A stretch of DNA of 64,000 nucleotides from Caulobacter endophyticus (GCF_029543245.1 NZ_JARQWV010000008.1:1-64000); one strand, 5' to 3'; numbered from the stretch's first letter, positions 17,407 to 26,258 are shown. Numbers and translations are program-made. The notes: generated by a model from the sequence alone, not told the origin.

Positions 17407-18411
17407 TCAGGCCGCCCAGCGGGCGACGTCCAGGATGGCGCGGGCGAAGTCGCGCGGCGCTTCCTGGGGCAGGTTGTGGCCGACGCCGCCGCCGACATCG
17501 CGGTGCTCGTAGCGGCCCTTGAACTTGCCGGCGTAGGCGGCCGGCGGCGGGTGCGGGGCGGCGTTGCCGTCGCCTTCCATGGTGATGGTCGGCACGGTGA
17601 TGACGGGGCCTTGGGCGAGCTTGGCCTCGAGCGCGTCGAAGCGGGCCTCGCCCTGCGCCAGGCCCAGACGCCAGCGGTAGTTGTGGATAGTGATGGCCAC
17701 GTGGTCGGGATTGGCCAGCGAGGCCGCTGATCGGGCGAAGGTCGCGTCATCGAACGCCCACTTAGGCGAGGCCGTCTTCCAGATCAGTCGGGCGAAGGCG
17801 TCGCGGTTCTGGGCGTAGCCCTTCGCGCCGCGCTCGGTGGCGAAATAGAACTGGTACCACCAGGAAAGCTCGGCTTCCGGCGGCAGCGGCGCGGCGTTGG
17901 CCGCCTGGCTGCCAATCAGATAGCCGCTGACGCTGACCAGGGCCGAGCAGCGGTCGGGCCACAGGGCCGCGACGATGCAGGCGGTGCGCGCGCCCCAGTC
18001 GAAGCCGCCGATGACGGCCTTCCTGATGTTCAGCGCGTCCATCAGGGCGATGACGTCGACGGCGAGGGCGGCCTGCTGGCCGTTGCGCGGAGCGGCGTCC
18101 GAGACGAACCGGGTGGTTCCGTAGCCGCGCAGGTGCGGGACGATCACCCGCTTGCCGGCGGCCGCCAGGATCGGGGCGACCTCGGCGAAGGCGTTGATGT
18201 CGTAGGGCCAGCCGTGCAGCAGGATCACCGGCGCGCCGTCGGCCGGACCCATCTCGGCATAGCCGATGACGAGGTCGGGGGTGGTGACCTGGCGCAGGGT
18301 CCAGGCGGGTGCGGCCGTGGCGGCGACGGCGCGGGAGGCCAGGCCCGCGGCGCCGGCGATGGCGACGGCCTGCAGCAGGCGGCGGCGGGGGAGGTCGAAG
18401 TTCGAGGTCAT
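17407..18411 (-). CDS. Alpha/beta hydrolase of the epoxide hydrolase/dehalogenase type
   Basis: A 334-residue protein with a twin-arginine-like signal (LPRRRLLQAVAIAGAAGLASRAVAA). The fold core reads VILLHGWPYDINAFAEVAPIL, PHLRGYGTTRF, then the nucleophile elbow GGFDWGAR in which the nucleophile is Asp, as in epoxide hydrolases and haloalkane or fluoroacetate dehalogenases, not Ser. The catalytic His is likely in GVGHNLPQEAP near the end. It should hydrolyse an epoxide or carbon-halogen bond outside the cytoplasm; the substrate is not known. It follows the DUF6130 gene with a 10-base gap and precedes the redoxin by 26 bases, so one operon is likely. Confidence 0.85.
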   Translation of the reverse strand: MTSNFDLPRRRLLQAVAIAGAAGLASRAVAATAAPAWTLRQVTTPDLVIGYAEMGPADGAPVILLHGWPYDINAFAEVAPILAAAGKRVIVPHLRGYGTTRFVSDAAPRNGQQAALAVDVIALMDALNIRKAVIGGFDWGARTACIVAALWPDRCSALVSVSGYLIGSQAANAAPLPPEAELSWWYQFYFATERGAKGYAQNRDAFARLIWKTASPKWAFDDATFARSAASLANPDHVAITIHNYRWRLGLAQGEARFDALEAKLAQGPVITVPTITMEGDGNAAPHPPPAAYAGKFKGRYEHRDVGGGVGHNLPQEAPRDFARAILDVARWAA

Positions 18412-18421
18412 GGGGACGTGC

Positions 18422-18886
18422 CTAGTGCTGGTGGCCGGCGGGGGAGGCCGGAACGACGAAGCGGATCGTGGCGCTGTCGAGCGGGCGATGATTGGCGTCG
18501 GCGAGCGTGATTTGAACGCTGTGCGACCCAGGCGTCAGGCCGACCAGGATGATCGGCTCGCCGCTGGCGTCGGCCCAGTGCCAGGGGGCGTCGTCGACGG
18601 TGACGTGGACGTGGCCGATGCGGGGCGCGACAGCCAGAGCGGCGGGGCCGAACACCGGCTCGATACGCAGGTTCTCGGCCCGGTACTGGATGAACACCCG
18701 GCCTTGGGCGAGCGGGCCGGGCAGGGGCGGGTCGACGATCAGGCGCGCGGGCGGCTGGGGCGTGGTCAGCGGCACGACGCCGGCCGGGCCCAGGACCTCT
18801 GCGGCAGACAGGTTCGGCAGGTTCTGGGCGAAGGCGGGGCCGGCCAGCAGGGCGGCGGCGAGGGCGAGGAAGAAGGGCTTACGCAT
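18422..18886 (-). CDS. DUF6130-like small exported protein
   Basis: 154 residues with a standard signal peptide (MRKPFFLALAAALLAGPAFA). The body contains LIVDPPLPGPLAQGRVFIQYRAEN, a beta-sandwich-like GHVHVTVDDAPWHWADASGEPI and LTPGSHSVQITLADANHRPLD, and ends PAGHQH. This resembles the uncharacterised DUF6130 proteins (from memory, not checked). The His/Trp-rich HVHVTVDD and GHQH tail could bind metal, but that is speculation. It overlaps the start of the DUF1097 gene upstream by 8 bases, so the two are co-translated. Function unknown. Confidence 0.7.
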   Translation of the reverse strand: MRKPFFLALAAALLAGPAFAQNLPNLSAAEVLGPAGVVPLTTPQPPARLIVDPPLPGPLAQGRVFIQYRAENLRIEPVFGPAALAVAPRIGHVHVTVDDAPWHWADASGEPIILVGLTPGSHSVQITLADANHRPLDSATIRFVVPASPAGHQH

Positions 18887-19403
18887 GGCGCACCTCGCCG
18901 GCGCGGGCCACGGCGTCCTGGGCGAAGGCGGCGATCGCGCAGGCCGCGCCGCCGATGACGGCGGCCGAGCCCAGCATCGCCAGGGTCGAGGCCGAGGGGG
19001 CGAGGCCCGAATAGAAGAAGCTGGTCAGGCCCAGGAAATAGGCCAGCGGATTGTTGATCGGCGCGACCTCGCGCAGCGACAGCACGACGATGACGACGCA
19101 GATCACCGCCAGCGGCGTGGCCAGCAGGCCGAGCATGGGCGTCATGGCTCCGATCAGCACGGCGGTTCCGGCGCCCAGCGCCAGGCCCAGCAGATGCGAG
19201 ACGGTGTTGGCCAGGCCGCCGCGCAGGTCGTCGCCCGCCAGGTTGAAGGCGGCCCAGCCCAGGAACATGGCCGGCGGCGGGAGCATGACCGAGGTCACGC
19301 CCAGGGTGGCGATCCCCGCGACGGCGGCGACGCTGAGCGAGGCGGCGTGGAACTGCGCGGACTTCGGCGTGGCGAAGGCGGTGAGGGCGGGCAAGGCGGA
19401 CAT
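18879..19403 (-). CDS. DUF1097-family inner membrane protein
   Basis: 174 residues with about five hydrophobic membrane spans (ASLSVAAVAGIATLGVTSVM, LGLALGAGTAVLIGAM, LLATPLAVICVVIVVLSL, PLAYFLGLTSFFYSG, LGSAAVIGGAACAIAAFA). The spacing and the AINNPLAYFLG-like loop match DUF1097/YcdZ proteins, whose role is unknown. The first 15 residues are polar, as expected for a cytoplasmic N-terminus. It is the first gene after ohr in the run, separated by 72 bases, and overlaps the DUF6130 gene by 8 bases. Confidence 0.75.
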   Translation of the reverse strand: MSALPALTAFATPKSAQFHAASLSVAAVAGIATLGVTSVMLPPPAMFLGWAAFNLAGDDLRGGLANTVSHLLGLALGAGTAVLIGAMTPMLGLLATPLAVICVVIVVLSLREVAPINNPLAYFLGLTSFFYSGLAPSASTLAMLGSAAVIGGAACAIAAFAQDAVARAGEVRHA

Positions 19404-19475
19404 GGGGGCGTTTCCTTGGGCTTGGGGAGGGCGGATGGAGGCGCTGCGTTTCGCAGCGCCTCGGGTCTTCCGGGG

Positions 19476-19907
19476 TCAGATCAGGTTCAGGGTCACGCCG
19501 ATGTTGCCGCGCGTGGCCTTGGAGTAGGGGCAGGTCTGGTGGGCGGCCTCGACCAGGGCGCGGGCGATGTCGGCGGGCAGGCCCGGCAGGCTGACGTTCA
19601 GGCGGGCCTGCAGCTGGTAGCCTTCGCCCGACTTGCCGAGGTCCACTTCGGCGTCGACGGCGACGTCGGCGGGCAGGGCCACGCCTTGGGCGCGGGCGGC
19701 CAGGCCCATGGCGCCGATGAAGCAGGCCGACCAGCCGGCGGCGAACAGCTGCTCGGGGTTCGTGCCCGGGGCGGCGCTGCCCGGGGGCGACAGGCGGACG
19801 TCCAGCTTGCCGTCGTCGCTGCGGGCCGAGCCGTCGCGGCCGCCGGTGACGTGGGTGCGACCGGTGTAGAGGACGGTGTCGATAGTGGTTGCGGGGGCGG
19901 TGGTCAT
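19476..19907 (-). CDS. ohr: Organic hydroperoxide reductase Ohr
   Basis: A 143-residue OsmC/Ohr-fold protein of the usual Ohr length. The two redox cysteines are in place: WSACFIGA (peroxidatic, about 60) and HQTCPYSKATRGN (resolving, about 125), with the helper Arg in the RLSPPG region. The N-terminal VLYTGRTHVTGGRDG is typical. It reduces organic peroxides using lipoylated proteins. It heads the minus-strand run 19907-12919 and is divergent from an OhrR-like gene across an interval holding three ATCGG-N2-CCGA palindromes, so peroxide-responsive derepression is likely. AAAGGAGAT lies just before its ATG. Confidence 0.92.
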   Translation of the reverse strand: MTTAPATTIDTVLYTGRTHVTGGRDGSARSDDGKLDVRLSPPGSAAPGTNPEQLFAAGWSACFIGAMGLAARAQGVALPADVAVDAEVDLGKSGEGYQLQARLNVSLPGLPADIARALVEAAHQTCPYSKATRGNIGVTLNLI

Positions 19908-19923
19908 GTCGATCTCCTTTTAA

Positions 19924-20004
19924 ATCGGATCCGATGTAATCGGTACCGACTTCATAGATCGAAGTTTCGCACATCGTCAACCTTCCGATTTGATCGGATC
20001 CGAT
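19924..20004. promoter_or_regulatory. Operator palindromes between ohr and the OhrR-like gene
   Basis: Perfect 12-base palindromes ATCGGATCCGAT occur at 19924-19935 and 19993-20004, and ATCGGTACCGAC at 19939-19950 is one base short of perfect. They sit directly before ohr on one side and before the regulator on the other. The sequence differs from the AT-rich OhrR box known in other bacteria, but the placement fits an autoregulated MarR repressor. Confidence 0.65.
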
Positions 20005-20061
20005 TTATATTTGTCCCGAACCGCCGCGAACCGCCCGCGGCGCCCGAAACGCAAGGCTCCG

Positions 20062-20532
20062 ATGACGACCTCCGACCCGCCTGTCGCCCCTTTGGGCAAA
20101 GCCCCCAGGCTCGCCGACTTCCTGTGCTTCGCCGTCTACTCGGCGAACCTGGCCTATGGCCGCGCCTACAAGCCGATCCTCGACGAGCTGGGCGTGACCT
20201 ACACCCAGTGGATCATCATCGTGGCGCTGTGGGAGGAGGACGGCCAGAGCGTGAAGAGCCTGGGCGACAAGCTCTTCCTGGAGAGCAACACCCTGACGCC
20301 GATCCTGAAGAAGCTGGAAAGCCTGGGCTTCCTGCAGCGCCGCCGCGATCCGTCAGACGAGCGGCAGGTGATCATCAGTCTCACCGAGGCCGGCCGCGCC
20401 CTGCGCGAGAAGGGCGGCCAGCGGACCCTGGTCAAGGCCACGGGCCTGGAGCCCGACGAGTTCCGCCAGGTGCAGAAGACCATCACCCGCGTGCGCGACA
20501 ACCTGATCGCCCACGTCGCCAACGACGCGTGA
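20062..20532 (+). CDS. ohrR: OhrR-like MarR-family peroxide sensor
   Basis: 156 residues from the ATG at 20062 (MTTSDPPVAPLGKAPRL). A longer frame from 19990 would cross the operator and is rejected. The winged helix is clear: LGVTYTQWIIIVALWEEDGQSVKSLGDKLFLESNTLTPILKKLESLGFLQRRRDPSDERQV. The sensing cysteine of OhrR is conserved in LADFLCFAVYSANLAYGRAYKPIL, with the Tyr residues that hydrogen-bond to it. Organic peroxides oxidise that Cys and release DNA. It is divergent from ohr, the classical pairing, which makes repression of ohr and of itself the strong expectation. Confidence 0.9.
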   Translation: MTTSDPPVAPLGKAPRLADFLCFAVYSANLAYGRAYKPILDELGVTYTQWIIIVALWEEDGQSVKSLGDKLFLESNTLTPILKKLESLGFLQRRRDPSDERQVIISLTEAGRALREKGGQRTLVKATGLEPDEFRQVQKTITRVRDNLIAHVANDA

Positions 20533-20537
20533 TCAAT

Positions 20538-20702
20538 GCTCCCCTGAAGGGGGAGCTGTCGCCCCCGGGTCCGGCCAAAGGCCGGCCCGAGGATAAACTC
20601 CGCCGACTGAGGGGGAGGTGGCTGCTGATGTTGGGGATGCATCGCCCTCTGTAGATACTTCCCCCTCCGGCCCTTCGGGCCACCTCCCCCTTCAGGGGGG
20701 AT
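20538..20702. repeat. Palindromic repeat cluster (type 3, CCTGAAGGGGG family)
   Basis: GCTCCCCTGAAGGGGGAGC (20538-20556) is a self-complementary hairpin just after the OhrR stop. A second block at about 20658-20702 reads CTTCCCCCTCCGGCCCTTCG and continues with the inverse arm and CCTTCAGGGGGGA. The region between contains further arms (GGCCAAAGGCC, GAGGGGGAGGTGG). It probably serves as a transcript-ending hairpin cluster. No gene is visible in 20533-20775. Confidence 0.65.
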
Positions 20703-20775
20703 CTTCCCGCTCGCGTTGCGGGCGTCGGTGAAGCTTGGTATCGGTTGAAACGTTCGTTTGAACTGATGGGCCGCC

Positions 20776-21540
20776 ATGTTTCGCTTCACCACCTCCGACG
20801 GACTTTCGATCGCCTGCCATGAATGGGGCGATGACAGCGTGCGACCGCCGGTGGTGCTGCATCACGGCTTTTCGGCCAGCGGCCCGATCAACTGGAAGGC
20901 GCCGGGGATCGTCGACGCCCTGACGGCCGCGGGCCGCCGGGTGATCGCGCTCGACGCCCGGGGTCATGGCGCGTCGGACAAGCCGCACGATCCGGCCTTC
21001 TACGGCGAGGCGCGGATGGCCAGGGACGTCTGCGAGCTGATCGATCATCTGGGCGTGCCGGCCATCGACCTGGCCGGCTATTCCATGGGCGCGATCGTCG
21101 GCCTGATCTGCGCCAGCCAGGAGGCGCGCGTGCGCCGTCTGGTGGTCGGCGGGGTGGGCGAGGGCGTGGTGGCCACGGGCGGGGTCGATACGCGCCATGT
21201 GCCCAATGCGGCCATCGTCCAGGCCCTGCTGACCGAAGACGTCTCGATGATCGAGCATCCGGCCGCCGTGCCGTTCCGCCTGTTCGCCGACGCGATCGGC
21301 GCCGACCGCAAGGCCCTGGCCGCCCAGGCCAGCGTGGTCCACGCCCAGCCGATACCGCTGGACCGCATCACGGCGCAGGCCCTGGTGATCGCCGGCGACG
21401 ACGATCCGCTGGCGGTGCATCCCGAGCGGCTGGCCGCGGCGATCCCCGGCGCGCGGTCGCTGCTGGTCGGCGGCGACCATCGCTCGGCGGTGGCTGCGCC
21501 AGCGTTCGCCAAGGCCATCGTCGAGTTCCTGGCCGGCTAG
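20776..21540 (+). CDS. Alpha/beta hydrolase
   Basis: A 254-residue cytoplasmic hydrolase without signal peptide. Motifs: PPVVLHHGFSASG (oxyanion region), DARGHGASDKPHDPAFYG, nucleophile elbow GYSMGA with Ser near 98, a late Asp in IAGDDDPLAVHP and His in GGDHRSAVAAP. The DARGHGxSxKP sequence is typical of esterase/lactonase-type hydrolases. Substrate unknown. It stands alone on the plus strand, with its stop overlapping the stop of dctD by 4 bases (convergent). Confidence 0.85.
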   Translation: MFRFTTSDGLSIACHEWGDDSVRPPVVLHHGFSASGPINWKAPGIVDALTAAGRRVIALDARGHGASDKPHDPAFYGEARMARDVCELIDHLGVPAIDLAGYSMGAIVGLICASQEARVRRLVVGGVGEGVVATGGVDTRHVPNAAIVQALLTEDVSMIEHPAAVPFRLFADAIGADRKALAAQASVVHAQPIPLDRITAQALVIAGDDDPLAVHPERLAAAIPGARSLLVGGDHRSAVAAPAFAKAIVEFLAG

Positions 21541-22877
21541 GCCTTGCCCGGCCGGTAGCGGTCGATCTCGATGCCGTGGCGGCGCAGCTTGTCGTAGAAG
21601 GTCTTGCGGGGGGTCTGGAGCAGGGCCATGGCCGTGCGGGCGTCGCCGCCGCAGGCCGCCAGGGTCTCGCGGATGACCATCGCCTCGTAGCGGCCGGTGC
21701 GGTCGGCCAGGCTCTCGACGGATCCTTGCGCCGCGCCGTCCTCGCCGACCAGGGCCGAGGGCAGGCCCAGGGCCACGCGCTCGGCGTAGTGGGCCAGCTC
21801 CCGCACATTGCCGGGCCAGTCATGGCCCAGCAGGTGATCGCGGATCGTCGCCGTCAGGCGCGGAGGCGGTCGCCGCAGCCGCGCGGCCGCCTCGGCCAGG
21901 AAGTGGCCGAACAGCGCGGGCACGTCCTCGCGCCGCTCGCGCAGGGGCGGGACCACCAGGGTGACCACGTTCAGGCGATAGTAGAGGTCGGCGCGGAAGG
22001 CCCCCTCGCGCACGGCCTCGGCCAGGTCGATCTTGCTGGCGGCGATGATCCGCAGGTCGAGGTGCCGGGGCTCGGCCGCGCCGACGGGCCAGATCTCGCG
22101 CTCCTCGACCACGCGCAGCAGCTTGGCCTGCATGGACGGCGACAGGCCCTCGATCTCGTCGAGGAACAGCACGCCGCGATCGGCGCGCTCGATGCGGCCG
22201 GTGACGGGACGGCCCGCGGCGCCGGCCGCGCCGAACAGCTCGGTCTCGAACACCGCCTCGGGCAGGGCCGCGCAGTTGACCGTCACCATCGGCCGGGCCC
22301 GCCGCGCGCCGCCGCGATGCAGGGCGTGGGCGACCAGGCCCTTGCCGGCGCCGGTCTCGCCCTGGATCAACACGTCGACCTCGGCCTCGGCCAGCTGGGC
22401 GATGGTGGCCCGCAGCCGCTGCATGACGGGGGTCTCGCCCAGCAGGGGCGAGCCGCCGCCGGCCTGGGCGGCGGCCTCCAGGCGGCGGTTGTCGAGCACC
22501 AGGCCGCGCTTCTCCAGCGCCCGCGCCAGGGCGGCCGTCAGCCGCTCCATCGGGAAGGGCTTGGAGACGAAGTCGTAGGCGCCGTCGTGCAGCGCCGCCA
22601 CGGCCATGGCCACGTCGCCGTGGCCGGTGATCAGCAGCACCGGAATGTCGGGGTCGACGGCCCGGACGCGCTCGAACAGCGCCAGGCCGTCCATGCCGGG
22701 CATGCGCACGTCCGACACCACGGCGCCTTCGAAGTCGCGCGTCAGGGCCTTCAGCGCCGAAGGGGCGTTGTCGAAGGCCTGTACCTCGAAGCCGCGCAGC
22801 TCCAGCCCCTGGGCCACCGCGCCGCGCAGGGCGTCGTCGTCGTCGACGAGCAGGATCTTGCCGGCGGGAGAACTCAT
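21537..22877 (-). CDS. dctD: DctD-type response regulator lacking the GAFTGA motif
   Basis: 446 residues: receiver domain (1-120, KILLVDDDDALR, VVSDVRMPGMDGL with the phospho-Asp, KPFPMERL), AAA+ domain (about 145-380, Walker A GETGAGKGLVAHALH, Walker B GVLFLDEI, ELFG) and a Fis-type helix-turn-helix (MALLQTPRKTFYDKLRRHGIE). The order and the pairing with dctB are those of DctD, which activates C4-dicarboxylate uptake. The sigma-54-contacting loop normally reads GAFTGA. Here ELFG is followed by only AAGAAGRPVTGRIE, several residues short and without the motif (22195-22250). It may therefore not work with sigma-54, or may repress. It overlaps dctB by 4 bases. Confidence 0.88.
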   Translation of the reverse strand: MSSPAGKILLVDDDDALRGAVAQGLELRGFEVQAFDNAPSALKALTRDFEGAVVSDVRMPGMDGLALFERVRAVDPDIPVLLITGHGDVAMAVAALHDGAYDFVSKPFPMERLTAALARALEKRGLVLDNRRLEAAAQAGGGSPLLGETPVMQRLRATIAQLAEAEVDVLIQGETGAGKGLVAHALHRGGARRARPMVTVNCAALPEAVFETELFGAAGAAGRPVTGRIERADRGVLFLDEIEGLSPSMQAKLLRVVEEREIWPVGAAEPRHLDLRIIAASKIDLAEAVREGAFRADLYYRLNVVTLVVPPLRERREDVPALFGHFLAEAAARLRRPPPRLTATIRDHLLGHDWPGNVRELAHYAERVALGLPSALVGEDGAAQGSVESLADRTGRYEAMVIRETLAACGGDARTAMALLQTPRKTFYDKLRRHGIEIDRYRPGKA

Positions 22878-24727
22878 GGAGCGGCCTTGCGCAGGGTCAG
22901 GGTGAAGGTCGCGCCGGCGCCCGGAGCCGAGGCGGCGGCCAGCTCGCCGCCAAAGCCGGCGGCGATGTCGTGGGCGATCACCAGGCCAAGGCCAAGCCCC
23001 CTGGGCTTGGTGGTCAGGAACGGCGTGAACAGGGCCCGCTCGACCTCGGGCGCGAGGCCCGGGCCGTTGTCGGCGACGTCGATCCGCACCGCCTCGTCGG
23101 TCTGGCTGACGGTCAGGGTGACCAGGCCGTCGGGACGGTCTTCCACGGCCTCGAAGGCGTTCTGCAACAGGTTGACCAGCACCTGCTCCAGCCGCACCCG
23201 TTCGCCCAGCACGGCCAGGCCCGGCGTCTCGCCCCTGCGCACGAGGCGCGCCTCCTGCCGGCGCGAGCGGCTGGCGGTCAGCAGCACCGAGCCGTCGATC
23301 ACCTCGGTCACCAGGGTCGGCTCGACCCGGCCGTCGGCCTTGCGCGAGAAGGCCCGCAGCTCGTCGGTGATGCGGCCGATGCGCTCGGTCATGGCGGCGA
23401 TGGCGGTCAGGTTCTCGCCCGCCGCCTCGGGGCGTCCGCGGGCGATCAGCAGCAGGCCGTTGTCGGCGTTGGCGCGGATCGCGGCGACCGGCTGGTTGAT
23501 CTCGTGCGCCACGCCGGCGGCGATCTGGCCCAGCGAGGCCAGCTTGTTGGCCTGCACCAGGTCGGCCTGCAGCGAGCGCAGGCGGGTCTCGGTGCGCTGG
23601 CGCTCGTCGGCCTCGTGGGAGAGGGCGGTGTTGGCCAGGGTGAGCTCCTGGGTCCGGACCTCGACCCGGCGCTCCAGCTCCTGGCGCGCGGCCCGTTCGC
23701 GTGCGGCGACCAGCTGGACGCGGCGGCGGCGAACCCAGAGCCACAGGAAGGCGGCGCTGAGCAACGCCCAGACGAGGGCGGTGATCCAGCGCGCGGCGGC
23801 GGCGGTCTGCTCGGCGGGGGCGGCGGGGCTGAGGAGATGCAGGGTCCAGCCGGGGGCCACGTCGGGCAAGAGGGTCTCGATCTGGCGTTCGGCCAGGGCG
23901 AGGTCGGTGCGCGACACCGCGTCGCCGCGCCGGTCGCGCAGCGGCATGGGCGAGAAGGTCGCCTCGCCGTACTGGCCCTGGGCGCGCAGATTGCGAAGCG
24001 CCTCCTGCGACAGGGGCTCGCGGGCGTGGAAGCGCCATTGCGGTTCGCTGGTGATCAGCACCAGGCCCTGGCGGTCGACGACGAAGGCCGGTTCGCCGAT
24101 GGCCCGCCAGGCGGCCTCGACGGCGTCGAACTCCAGCTTGACCACGACCACGCCCAGCGGGCCGTTCGCGCCCTCGACGCGGCGGGCCAGGTAAAGGCCG
24201 GGCTTGCGGCTGACCGTGCCCAGGGCGAACTGCTCGGCATAGCCGCTGCGCAGAGCCTCCGCGAAATAGGGACGAAAGCCGTAGTTCGAGCCGAGGAAGC
24301 TGGTCGGCTGGCGCCAGTTGCTGGCTGCGGCCGTGTAGCCGTCGGCGGCGACCACGTAGATCACCGCCGCCCGGGTCTGGGCGCCCAGCACCTCGAGCTT
24401 GCGCGACAGCGCTTCCAGCCGGCGCGGGTCGCGAGTGGCCAGCGCCGCCTCCAGGTCGGCGTCGTCGGCCAGCACCAGGGGCAGGGCGCGCTGCTTGTCC
24501 AGCTCGCTACGCAGCACCGCCGCGTGCAGCGCCGCCGAGGCGGCCGCGCGCGAGCGCAGGGTGGTCATGGCCCGGTCCCGTGTGAGGACGCCGACCGACA
24601 GCACCAGCAGCGCGCCGATCACGGCGGCGACCAGGGCGAACAGCGCCAGATGCGGGCGCGAGATGGTCCTGACCGGCGTGGCCGGTGTCTCGTCCGGGGT
24701 CGGATCGACTTGTGTCATATTCCACAC
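22874..24727 (-). CDS. dctB: C4-dicarboxylate sensor histidine kinase DctB
   Basis: About 617 residues from a GTG at 24727 (an ATG three codons in is an alternative). It has a membrane span near 25-48 (LALFALVAAVIGALLVLSVG), a periplasmic double-CACHE sensor (about 50-310, YVVAADGYTAAASNWRQPTSF, GSNYGFRPYFAEAL), a second span (ITALVWALLSAAFLWLW) and a coiled-coil linker. The H-box GQIAAGVAHEINQPVAAIRAN is followed by the N-box NLLQNAFEAVE and the G boxes DNGPGL and GLGLGLVIAHDI. This is the DctB arrangement: dicarboxylate in the periplasm triggers phosphorylation of the partner regulator. It is divergent from dctA, whose product usually co-senses. Confidence 0.9.
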   Translation of the reverse strand: MWNMTQVDPTPDETPATPVRTISRPHLALFALVAAVIGALLVLSVGVLTRDRAMTTLRSRAAASAALHAAVLRSELDKQRALPLVLADDADLEAALATRDPRRLEALSRKLEVLGAQTRAAVIYVVAADGYTAAASNWRQPTSFLGSNYGFRPYFAEALRSGYAEQFALGTVSRKPGLYLARRVEGANGPLGVVVVKLEFDAVEAAWRAIGEPAFVVDRQGLVLITSEPQWRFHAREPLSQEALRNLRAQGQYGEATFSPMPLRDRRGDAVSRTDLALAERQIETLLPDVAPGWTLHLLSPAAPAEQTAAAARWITALVWALLSAAFLWLWVRRRRVQLVAARERAARQELERRVEVRTQELTLANTALSHEADERQRTETRLRSLQADLVQANKLASLGQIAAGVAHEINQPVAAIRANADNGLLLIARGRPEAAGENLTAIAAMTERIGRITDELRAFSRKADGRVEPTLVTEVIDGSVLLTASRSRRQEARLVRRGETPGLAVLGERVRLEQVLVNLLQNAFEAVEDRPDGLVTLTVSQTDEAVRIDVADNGPGLAPEVERALFTPFLTTKPRGLGLGLVIAHDIAAGFGGELAAASAPGAGATFTLTLRKAAP

Positions 24728-24923
24728 TGAGGCGGTCTAGGCTGGGTGAAATGTGACACGGGATGGGGCGTCGTGGCGAGGTCGGATTTCGATTTTCTCT
24801 AGAACATTCATCGTCTTGAGCTAGATTTTCGAAATCGAGTCCCGGCGGCGGGGAATTCCCGCACTCTTGGACCAAGCGCCCGACCTGCAAGGACGCGCGA
24901 GGAAACGAGCCAGGAGCCGCCCA
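24728..24923. promoter_or_regulatory. dctB-dctA divergent promoter region
   Basis: No gene is present. GGGAATTCCC at 24851-24860, a perfect 10-base palindrome inside CGGGGAATTCCCG, resembles the centre of DctD-type activator sites. An A+T-rich stretch with CTCTAGAAC lies at 24790-24840. I could not find a convincing GG-N10-GC sigma-54 promoter, which fits the degenerate DctD. Confidence 0.4.
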
Positions 24924-26258
24924 ATGATCCCGCAGACGACCGCCGCCGGTTCGCCGCCGCCGCGCCCGGGCCCGTGGTACACCCACCTCTATGTCCAGGT
25001 GCTGGTCGCTATCGTCGCCGGCGCCCTGATCGGTCACTTCTGGCCCAAGTTCGGCGCCGACCTGAAGCCGCTGGGCGACGCCTTCATCAAGCTGGTGAAG
25101 ATGGTCATCGCACCGGTGATCTTCCTCACCGTGGTCACCGGCATCGCCGGCATGCGCGACCTGGGCCGGTTCGGCCGCGTGGCGCTGAAGGCCTTCGCCT
25201 ATTTCCTGACCTTCTCGACTCTGGCCCTGATCATCGGCCTGATCGTCGCCAATGTGGTGCAGCCCGGCGCCGGCATGAACGTCGACCCGGCCACCCTGCA
25301 CAGCGACAAGATCGCCGACTACGCGGCCAAGGCCCACGAGAGCACGATCGTCGGCTTCCTGCTGCACATCATTCCCAGCACCGTGGTCAGCGCCTTCGCC
25401 GAGGGCGAGATCCTGCAGGTGCTGTTCTTCTCGGTGACCTTCGGCATCGCCCTGGCCCTGGTGGGCGATCGCGGCCAGCCGGTCGTCGACATGCTGGAGG
25501 CGATCTCCATCGCCTTCTTCAAGCTGGTGGCCATCCTGATGAAGGCCGCCCCGATCGGCGCCTTCGGGGCCTTCGCCTTCACCATCGGCAAGTATGGCAT
25601 CGGCTCGGTGATCAATCTGGCCGCCCTGGTCGGCACCTTCTACGCCACCTCGGCGATCTTCGTGCTGGTGGTGCTGGGGGCCGTGGCCCGGGTCAACGGC
25701 TTCTCGATCCTCAAGCTGCTGCGCTACCTCAAGAGCGAGCTCCTGCTGGTGCTGGGCACCAGCTCGTCGGAATCGGCCCTGCCCAGCCTGATGGAGAAGA
25801 TGGAGAAGGCCGGCTGCGCCAAGCCCGTCGTGGGCCTGGTCGTGCCGCTCGGCTACTCGTTCAATCTGGACGGCACCAACATCTACATGACGCTCGCGGC
25901 CCTGTTCATCGCCCAGGCCACCGGCGTGCACCTGTCGCTGGGCGACCAACTGGCCCTGCTGGGCGTGGCCATGCTGTCGTCCAAGGGCGCGGCGGGCGTC
26001 ACGGGCGCGGGCTTCATCACCCTGGCGGCCACGCTGTCGGTGGTGCCCAGCGTGCCCGTGGCCGGCATGGCCCTGATCCTCGGCGTCGACCGCTTCATGA
26101 GCGAGTGCCGCTCGCTGACCAACTTCATCGGCAACGCCGTGGCCACCGTCGTCGTCGCCCGCTGGGACAAGGCGCTCGACAAGGATCAGCTCGACGCCGC
26201 CCTGGACGGCCGCGCCGCGCCGGTCGAGGCCGAGCCGCTGCCGGCCCCGGCCGAGTAG
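24924..26258 (+). CDS. dctA: C4-dicarboxylate transporter DctA
   Basis: 444 residues from the ATG at 24924, which follows CCAGGAG. A typical DAACS symporter: about eight membrane spans plus two re-entrant hairpins, with [18 protein letters not shown] (serine-rich hairpin), [25 protein letters not shown] and [20 protein letters not shown] carrying the substrate and sodium/proton sites. [27 protein letters not shown] is the signature of the last span. It imports succinate, fumarate and malate. Control by the divergent DctB/DctD pair is expected. The C-terminus ends in an AP-rich tail. The porin gene follows after 104 bases. Confidence 0.95.
   Translation: MIPQTTAAGSPPPRPGPWYTHLYVQVLVAIVAGALIGHFWPKFGADLKPLGDAFIKLVKMVIAPVIFLTVVTGIAGMRDLGRFGRVALKAFAYFLTFSTLALIIGLIVANVVQPGAGMNVDPATLHSDKIADYAAKAHESTIVGFLLHIIPSTVVSAFAEGEILQVLFFSVTFGIALALVGDRGQPVVDMLEAISIAFFKLVAILMKAAPIGAFGAFAFTIGKYGIGSVINLAALVGTFYATSAIFVLVVLGAVARVNGFSILKLLRYLKSELLLVLGTSSSESALPSLMEKMEKAGCAKPVVGLVVPLGYSFNLDGTNIYMTLAALFIAQATGVHLSLGDQLALLGVAMLSSKGAAGVTGAGFITLAATLSVVPSVPVAGMALILGVDRFMSECRSLTNFIGNAVATVVVARWDKALDKDQLDAALDGRAAPVEAEPLPAPAE

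Noticed and set aside
24728..24923. A sigma-54 promoter for dctA
   Set aside because: I searched by eye for GG-N10-GC with TGGCAC-like context and found only poor matches such as TTGGACC, so no promoter is claimed.
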